Shown here: positions 6,525 to 9,856 of the stretch, piece after piece | Numbering within the stretch: position 1 is the first letter of the stretch | Layout of the letters: the number at the start of each line of letters is the position of its first letter | From: an uncultured Acetatifactor sp. | GTDB taxonomy: Bacteria; Bacillota; Clostridia; Lachnospirales; Lachnospiraceae | Length of the DNA stretch: 9,856 nucleotides | Direction: 5' to 3' | Assembly: GCA_910586515.1 (NCBI GenBank) | Contig: CAJUGL010000089.1 | Location: 1 to 9,856, forward strand | Position numbers and translations under genes: made by a program | Notes under the pieces: generated by a model | What the model saw: the letters and a program-made list of their open reading frames with translations, nothing else | The model's database searches: none | What the model was told of the DNA's origin: nothing

Positions 6525-6761
6525 CTACCAGCGCGTAACTCTGTCAAACCGAACCTGCTCGATAGCTCCCGACGCATCTAAAACATAATCCGCCATATAA
6601 GGGCTGTTCTCTCTCACGGCTCTGGCAACCGCTTCAACTGGAAGCACCGCCTGTCCGTCTATAAAAAATTCCACTCCGTTCCGTCTCATCTGTTCCAGCC
6701 GTAATAGCATGCGTTCTCTGACGGCCTCCATATCTTCCTGTTCTATCTGCTCATCATACAA
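6525..6761 (-). CDS. Small hypothetical protein, 78 residues, TTG start
   Basis: No family was recognised. The product is soluble and acidic, with an N-terminal charged helix (residues about 5-28, EQEDMEAVRERMLLRLEQMR) followed by FFIDGQAVLPVEAVARAVRE and ending YVLDASGAIEQVRFDRVTRW. No signal peptide, membrane segment or cysteine is present. Coding is supported by a full AGGAGG seven bases before TTG, reading GGAGAAGGAGGAATTCAT then TTG; the overlapping ATGs are out of frame and the next in-frame ATG is ten codons inside. Codon choice is like the neighbours. It precedes the GH18 gene by 178 bp on the same strand, and is itself preceded by a long AT-rich gap with a minus-strand promoter. A regulatory or adaptor role would be a guess. 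Confidence 0.7.
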   Translation of the reverse strand: MYDEQIEQEDMEAVRERMLLRLEQMRRNGVEFFIDGQAVLPVEAVARAVRENSPYMADYVLDASGAIEQVRFDRVTRW

Positions 6762-6845
6762 ATGAATTCCTCCTTCTCCAGGCCTCCCTCCAAAAGGATT
6801 TTGATCTTGTGATGAATCATTTTGAAAGCCTTTAAGTAAAGTAAA

Positions 6846-7144
6846 GCAAATGCCTTCAGCAGTACCGCAAAGGAAAAAATTTCCATTGCATATTACGATT
6901 AAAGTGAATTATAATTGTGAAAATTAGTTGACATACTTATGATCAAGCAGATCCGATTATCCGGCACATTGCTTGTAAGACATCCTTAGACTAATGCCAG
7001 TTTTCCCAAACTGTCATATAATGTGATATACACACTTAGAATATAAAGGATGAAACGGAACGATATGTTCCAATAAATCAGCTAAATCAACTTGAAGTCA
7101 AGACTGCTGCCTCCTTCCCTGTACAGAGTACCGAAGGCATTTAC
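6846..7144 (-). ncRNA. Candidate structured RNA or MITE-like element bounded by 14-bp inverted repeats
   Basis: GCAAATGCCTTCAG (6846-6859) matches the complement of 7131-7144 (GTAAATGCCTTCGG) at 12 of 14 positions, including 10 consecutive. On the minus strand these ends could pair as a closing stem. Inside it GTAC can pair with GTAC, and GAAGGAGG (about 7116-7109) with TTTCCTTT (about 6880-6873). Local hairpins follow: GGAAC/GTTCC at 7057-7071, CAGTTT/AAACTG at 6998-7013 and GGCA/TGCC at about 6962-6998. A minus-strand promoter at 7159-7187 would start RNA near 7152, just outside the stem. No terminator is clear at the far end, so it could equally be the leader of the 78-residue gene. No known RNA family was recognised. 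Confidence 0.35.
6995..7016. repeat. Hairpin TG-CAGTTT / AAACTG-CA
   Basis: CAGTTT (6998-7003) and AAACTG (7008-7013) form a 6-bp stem with loop TCCC. TG (6995-6996) and CA (7015-7016) extend it across one mismatch. A second hairpin with arms GGCACATT (6962-6969) and AATGCC (6993-6998) abuts it, so two hairpins stand in tandem. Confidence 0.55.
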
Positions 7145-7158
7145 AAATTACGTTTTTT

Positions 7159-7187
7159 ATTGTAACACATCTCTGTCATTTTGACAA
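7159..7187 (-). promoter_or_regulatory. Minus-strand promoter facing the 78-residue gene
   Basis: On the minus strand TTGTCA (7187-7182) and TACAAT (7164-7159) are 17 bases apart, each matching five of six sigma-A consensus bases. Start would be near 7152, giving about 390 nt before the TTG at 6761. The -35 box shares its bases with a plus-strand TTGACA at 7181-7186. Confidence 0.55.
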
Positions 7188-7208
7188 GCGAAACATAAAA
7201 AATATTAA
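7181..7208 (+). promoter_or_regulatory. Possible upstream mecA promoter
   Basis: TTGACA (7181-7186) is followed after 16 bases by TATTAA (7203-7208). The -35 lies in an inverted repeat, TGTCA-TTT-TGACA (7174-7186), and overlaps the -35 of the opposite-strand promoter, so polymerase can occupy only one of the two at once. Confidence 0.4.
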
Positions 7209-7233
7209 AAAATATTAAACTCAAAATCTGCTA

Positions 7234-7262
7234 TTGACTAAAAGGAGCTGAAAGTATATTAT
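7234..7262 (+). promoter_or_regulatory. mecA: Main mecA promoter
   Basis: TTGACT (7234-7239), 17 bases, TATTAT (7257-7262). Transcription should begin near 7269, leaving a leader of about 50 nt before the mecA ATG. The ribosome site AGGAAAGG ends seven bases before that ATG. Confidence 0.7.
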
Positions 7263-7318
7263 GGCATAACAAAGCATTAATATTACAGTTCAGCCATGCA
7301 GAAAGGAAAGGTTGTCGT

Positions 7319-8077
7319 ATGAAAATCGAAAAAGTAAATGAGAACCAGATTCGCTGCACCCTGACCAGAGAAGATTTGGCAAGCCGCGAGCTGAAAATCA
7401 GCGAACTGGCTTATGGGACGGAAAAGGCCAAGACCCTGTTCCGCGATATGATGAGACAGGCAAACTGCGAATTCGGTTTTGAGGCGGAGGATATTCCCCT
7501 CATGATTGAGGCCATCCCGCTGAATGCCGAATGCATCGTCCTCATCATAACCAAGGTAGAAGATCCCGAAGAGCTGGATACCCGTTTTTCCAGGTTTGCG
7601 CCGTCCGTAACCGAGGGGGACGGCGGCGAAGAGGATTTCCAATATGCCGAAGACACTTCCAACGAGATACTCGATCTGTTCCGCCGGATGCAGACCAAGC
7701 AGCCGGAAGGAGAAAACGCAGGTCAGGCAGAGGGTACCAAAGATGCGGACAGCAGCGAACACACCAGAATATTCCGGATGAATTCCCTGCAGCAGGTTAT
7801 GGAGGTTTCCTCCGTAATTGCCGGCAGTTATCAGGGCCTCAGCACTTTGTACAAAGACGAGCGGGCCGGCAGACATGCCCGGGGGTATCTCCTGGTGATG
7901 ACTCAGGGACCGGAAAGCCCAGAATCCTTTGACCGGTTCTGCAATATCGTCTCCGAGTACGGTATTCCCCAGCGGTCCGTTCCGGGAAGCACCGCGTTTT
8001 TATCCGAACACCTGGAGGCATTAATCCGCGGCAACGCGATACATGCCCTGAGCGGCAATTCTCCCCAGACGATCTGA
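7319..8077 (+). CDS. mecA: Adaptor protein MecA
   Basis: MecA-family adaptors bind substrates through the N-terminal domain and hand them to the ClpC/ClpP protease through the C-terminal domain; in Bacillus this controls ComK. The 252 residues show the family plan. Residues 1-82 are the N-terminal domain (MKIEKVNENQIRCTLTREDL, FRDMMRQANCEFGFEAED, then LMIEAIPLNAECIVLIITKV). Residues about 83-148 are an acidic, low-complexity linker. Residues about 150-240 form the C-terminal domain (IFRMNSLQQVMEVSSVI, LSTLYKD, GYLLVM, SEYGIPQ). The linker and length are usual for clostridial members. Its client here cannot be told from sequence; no competence genes are nearby. It is monocistronic, with its own promoter and a terminator 34 bp after the stop. 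Confidence 0.92.
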   Translation: MKIEKVNENQIRCTLTREDLASRELKISELAYGTEKAKTLFRDMMRQANCEFGFEAEDIPLMIEAIPLNAECIVLIITKVEDPEELDTRFSRFAPSVTEGDGGEEDFQYAEDTSNEILDLFRRMQTKQPEGENAGQAEGTKDADSSEHTRIFRMNSLQQVMEVSSVIAGSYQGLSTLYKDERAGRHARGYLLVMTQGPESPESFDRFCNIVSEYGIPQRSVPGSTAFLSEHLEALIRGNAIHALSGNSPQTI

Positions 8078-8110
8078 GAATCGCCTTCCGGAGATTCCGC
8101 CCGGACAGCG

Positions 8111-8144
8111 AAAACCCCCGCGTCCTAAACGACATGGGGGTTTT
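8111..8144. terminator. Bidirectional intrinsic terminator between mecA and the DUF1858 gene
   Basis: AAAACCCCC (8111-8119) and GGGGGTTTT (8136-8144) form a 9-bp stem with a T-run on either strand. GTC (8122-8124) and GAC (8131-8133) can close the loop further. It sits 33 bp after the mecA stop and 6 bp after the stop of the convergent gene, so it serves both. Confidence 0.9.
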
Positions 8145-8150
8145 ACGGCT

Positions 8151-8342
8151 TTACAGCGCCTCTATGGCTTTCATCAGAACATCAATGTCAATTCCGTGCA
8201 CCATCGCGGCCTCTTCCAGGGATTCCCCCTGCGCAGACGGACATCCCAGACAATGCATGCCCGCCTCCATCAGCACCGGCGCCACATCCGGATTTGCGTT
8301 CAGGATCTCCCCTATCGTCATTTCTTTCGTTATTCCGGCCAT
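8151..8342 (-). CDS. DUF1858 domain mini-protein with CxxC
   Basis: From the ATG at 8342 the product has 63 residues and consists of one DUF1858 domain: MTIGEILNANPDVAPVLMEAGMHC, then LGCPSAQGESLEEAA, then HGIDIDVLMKAIEAL. Cys31 and Cys34 form the CLGC pair characteristic of the family, which is often found alone or fused to hybrid-cluster and other redox proteins. A metal- or redox-linked role is therefore suspected but not shown. A longer in-frame start at 8426 was rejected because GAGGAG stands six bases before the ATG at 8342, the domain begins there, and the promoter at 8389-8417 lies inside the longer reading. It is a single-gene unit with its own terminator. Confidence 0.88.
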   Translation of the reverse strand: MAGITKEMTIGEILNANPDVAPVLMEAGMHCLGCPSAQGESLEEAAMVHGIDIDVLMKAIEAL

Positions 8343-8388
8343 AATTTTCTCCTCTCTGGTTATTTTGCGTTTTTCACTCCGCTCTTTC

Positions 8389-8417
8389 AGTATAAAGCAT
8401 TCCTTAAAATCTGACAA
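8389..8417 (-). promoter_or_regulatory. Promoter of the DUF1858 gene
   Basis: On the minus strand TTGTCA (8417-8412), 17 bases, TATACT (8394-8389); five of six consensus bases in each box. The start near 8382 leaves a leader of about 40 nt with GAGGAG close to the ATG. Confidence 0.7.
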
Positions 8418-8452
8418 GCTATTCATCTTTGTGACAACAAATAATTATGCAT

Positions 8453-8510
8453 TTCGCGTTACTGCTCGCTCCCTTCGCGGCAGCAGCATTTTGCCGGCTT
8501 TTGCCAGGCA
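8453..8510. repeat. GC-rich stem-forming intergenic block
   Basis: CTGCTCGC (8462-8469) pairs with GCG (8477-8479) and AGCAG (8482-8486) across a 2-base bulge, giving an 8-bp stem around TCCCTTC. TTTTGCC then occurs twice within the following 20 bases, and TGCC (8492-8495) can pair with GGCA (8507-8510). The abrupt composition change suggests an inserted or dispersed palindromic sequence; only one copy is in this window, so repetition is not demonstrated. Confidence 0.4.
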
Positions 8511-8549
8511 TTATTAAATTCTTATAAAATCAAAGCATTTTAAGCCTAA

Positions 8550-8567
8550 TGTACCGAAAAAAGTACA
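8550..8567. promoter_or_regulatory. Operator-like inverted repeat upstream of pflB
   Basis: TGTAC (8550-8554) and GTACA (8563-8567) flank CGAAAAAA, and AATGT/ACATT can also be paired one step out. The site ends 20 bp before the pflB -35 box, a normal place for an activator or a regulator of fermentation genes. It does not match the usual Rex site, and no regulator is assigned. Confidence 0.4.
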
Positions 8568-8587
8568 CATTCCGCCCCATTCTGTCC

Positions 8588-8616
8588 TTGACTCTGCCGA
8601 ACGTTTTTCATATAAT
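8588..8616 (+). promoter_or_regulatory. pflB: Strong sigma-A promoter of pflB
   Basis: TTGACT (8588-8593), 17 bases, TATAAT (8611-8616): eleven of twelve consensus bases. Start near 8623 gives a leader of about 62 nt. AGGAGG at 8670-8675 is followed by nine bases and the pflB ATG. Both signals fit a highly expressed fermentation enzyme. Confidence 0.8.
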
Positions 8617-8684
8617 TAGAGTATGGAATTAGAAGTAATATTTTCTATCAACACTAATTCAAATTTTACAGGAGGTATTTCAAA

Positions 8685-9856
8685 ATGAGACCAGAATGGA
8701 CAGATTTTGTAGCAGGTAAATGGGACAAAGAAGTCAACGTCCGCGACTTCATCCAGAGAAACTATCATCCCTATGACGGCGATGAGTCATTCCTGGCAGG
8801 CCCTACCCAGAACACAAAGGATTTGTGGGCACAGGTTCTTGACCTGCAGAAGAAGGAAAGGGAAGCAGGCGGCGTCCTGGATATGGATACCAAGGTTGTT
8901 TCCACCATCACCTCCCATGGCCCCGGTTACCTTGACAAGAGCAAGGAGACCATCGTAGGCTTCCAGACCGACAAGCCTTTCAAGAGATCCCTGCAGCCCT
9001 ATGGCGGTATCCGTATGGCAGAGAAGGCATGCTCCGACAATGGCTATGAAGTTGACCCGGAGATTTCCGAGTTCTTCTCAACCCACAGAAAGACACACAA
9101 TGCAGGCTGCTTTGACGCTTACAATCAGGAGATGAGAGCCTGCCGTTCTTCCCATATCATCACAGGTCTTCCCGATGCTTACGGCCGCGGACGTATCATC
9201 GGCGACTACAGACGTGTAGCTCTGTACGGCATCGACAGACTCATCGAGGACAAGCAGACCCAGAAGGATTCCACCGGCAAGGTAATGACCGATGACATCA
9301 TCCGTCTGCGCGAAGAGATCTCCGAGCAGATCGTTGCCCTGAAGATGATGAAGGAGATGGCCGCTTCCTATGGCTGCGATATCTCCAAGCCCGCTTCCAA
9401 CGTGCAGGAGGCCATTCAGGCAACCTACTTCGGTTATCTGTGCGCAGTAAAGGAGCAGAACGGCGCTGCCATGAGTCTTGGCCGTACTTCTACTTTCCTT
9501 GATATCTACGCTGAGAGAGACCTGAAGAACGGTACTTTCACCGAGGAGCAGATTCAGGAGTTTGTTGACCACTTCATCATGAAGCTGCGCTGCATCAAGT
9601 TTGCACGTACACCCGAGTACAACCAGATTTTCGCAGGCGATCCCGTATGGGTAACCGAGTCTCTGGGCGGCGTAGGCGTGGACGGCAGACCCATGGTTAC
9701 CAGGATGAGCTTCCGTTATCTGAACACCCTGACCAACCTTGGACCTTCTCCCGAGCCGAACCTGACCGTACTCTGGTCCACCAGACTGCCGGCAGGCTGG
9801 AAGAAATACTGCGCGAAGATGTCCATCCAGACCTCTTCCATCCAGTATGAGAACGA
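8685..9856 (+). CDS. pflB: Formate C-acetyltransferase (pyruvate formate-lyase), 5' part
   Basis: The enzyme converts pyruvate and CoA to acetyl-CoA and formate by a glycyl-radical mechanism, in the cytosol, under anaerobic fermentation. The first 390 codons are present with no stop, beginning MRPEWTDFVAGKWDKEVNVR. Recognisable PFL stretches include ISSHGPGYLDK-like TITSHGPGYLDK, GFQTDKPFKRSLQPYGGIRM, THRKTHNAGCFDAY, GLPDAYGRGRIIGDYRRVAL, SLGRTSTFLDIYAERD and SFRYLNTLTNLGPSPEPNLT. The family's catalytic Cys-Cys pair (418/419 in E. coli numbering) and the C-terminal radical glycine lie beyond the window, so catalytic competence and the exact PFL versus other glycyl-radical class cannot be checked directly; the N-terminal motifs are those of true PFL. 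ATG was chosen from AGGAGG nine bases before it. Codon choice is strongly biased, as in highly expressed genes. A pflA activase often follows. Confidence 0.95.
   Translation, partial: MRPEWTDFVAGKWDKEVNVRDFIQRNYHPYDGDESFLAGPTQNTKDLWAQVLDLQKKEREAGGVLDMDTKVVSTITSHGPGYLDKSKETIVGFQTDKPFKRSLQPYGGIRMAEKACSDNGYEVDPEISEFFSTHRKTHNAGCFDAYNQEMRACRSSHIITGLPDAYGRGRIIGDYRRVALYGIDRLIEDKQTQKDSTGKVMTDDIIRLREEISEQIVALKMMKEMAASYGCDISKPASNVQEAIQATYFGYLCAVKEQNGAAMSLGRTSTFLDIYAERDLKNGTFTEEQIQEFVDHFIMKLRCIKFARTPEYNQIFAGDPVWVTESLGGVGVDGRPMVTRMSFRYLNTLTNLGPSPEPNLTVLWSTRLPAGWKKYCAKMSIQTSSIQYEN

Larger units (their letters stand above)
6762..7318. other. Long AT-rich gene-free region between the 78-residue gene and mecA
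   Basis: This 557-bp divergent gap has no credible coding frame and is clearly richer in A+T than the genes. It holds the mecA promoter (7234-7262), a second divergent promoter pair around 7159-7208, an inverted-repeat-bounded block (6846-7144) with several hairpins, and the ribosome site of the 78-residue gene (6768-6778). A weak plus-strand promoter can also be drawn: TTGCAT 6886-6891, 18 bases, TATAAT 6910-6915. Confidence 0.7.
8343..8684. other. Gene-free region between the DUF1858 gene and pflB
   Basis: This divergent gap holds the promoters of both genes, an inverted repeat TGTAC/GTACA, and a GC-rich block at 8453-8510 with stem-forming arms that differs in composition from the AT-rich sequence around it. 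A 26-codon hydrophobic frame starts at 8447 but has no ribosome site. Confidence 0.6.

Noticed and set aside
7101..7145. SRP RNA helix-8-like motif (GGGAAGGAGGCAGCAG on the minus strand)
   Set aside because: It only superficially resembles the SRP GGAA-loop motif; it is at the 5' end rather than mid-RNA, and the flanking asymmetric loop pairing is missing.
7101..7158. T-box or other known riboswitch in the minus-strand leader
   Set aside because: The T-box core sequence and conserved blocks of common riboswitches (cobalamin, SAM, preQ1) were looked for by eye and not found.
7283..7876. Minus-strand 197-codon frame opposite mecA
   Set aside because: It is antisense to a well-supported mecA and has no ribosome site or family features.
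8429..8440. TTGTGACAACAA as a Rex site
   Set aside because: Only a half-site resembles the Rex consensus, and it lies about 150 bp upstream of the pflB -35 box.
9078..9572. Minus-strand 164-codon frame opposite pflB
   Set aside because: The plus strand encodes continuous pyruvate formate-lyase; the antisense frame arises from strong codon bias.

Overview
The window looks like chromosomal DNA of a spore-forming, fermentative Firmicute, most likely a Lachnospiraceae-type Clostridia. This is inferred from gene content: CwlD, SleB-type and YaaH-type cell-wall hydrolases, MecA, a DUF1858 mini-protein and pyruvate formate-lyase. Strong AGGAGG ribosome sites, sigma-A-like promoters and moderate-GC genes separated by AT-rich gaps agree with this. 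No phage, transposase, CRISPR array, rRNA or tRNA was recognised.

Layout. Positions 2-49 hold the last codons of an unidentified plus-strand gene. Everything from about 6760 down to 97 is then read on the minus strand, in transcription order: a 78-residue unknown protein with a TTG start; a membrane-anchored SH3/GH18 glycosidase; the amidase CwlD; then, after its own promoter, a tight run of sua5 (tRNA t6A synthesis), rpiB (pentose phosphate pathway), upp (uracil salvage) and a coiled-coil/SleB-type wall hydrolase. Three of these proteins are exported or membrane-anchored and act on peptidoglycan; the other three named ones are cytosolic housekeeping enzymes.

From 7319 the plus strand carries mecA, which converges on a small minus-strand DUF1858 gene; the two share a bidirectional terminator. 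A well-formed promoter then drives pflB, which runs off the right edge before its catalytic Cys-Cys pair.

Most of the unexplained structure lies between genes. The AT-rich gap 6762-7318 is bounded internally by imperfect 14-bp inverted repeats at 6846-6859 and 7131-7144, contains several hairpins, and has a good minus-strand promoter just outside one end. It could be a structured RNA of about 300 nt, a long leader for the 78-residue/GH18 genes, or a MITE-like element. Six 18-bp tandem repeats straddle the rpiB stop codon and appear to have grown and then frameshifted the RpiB tail. The gap before the GH18 gene has a perfect 12-bp inverted repeat that could pair alternatively with a second hairpin. 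No clear new defence or enzymatic system was seen; these non-coding structures are the best candidates for something undescribed.
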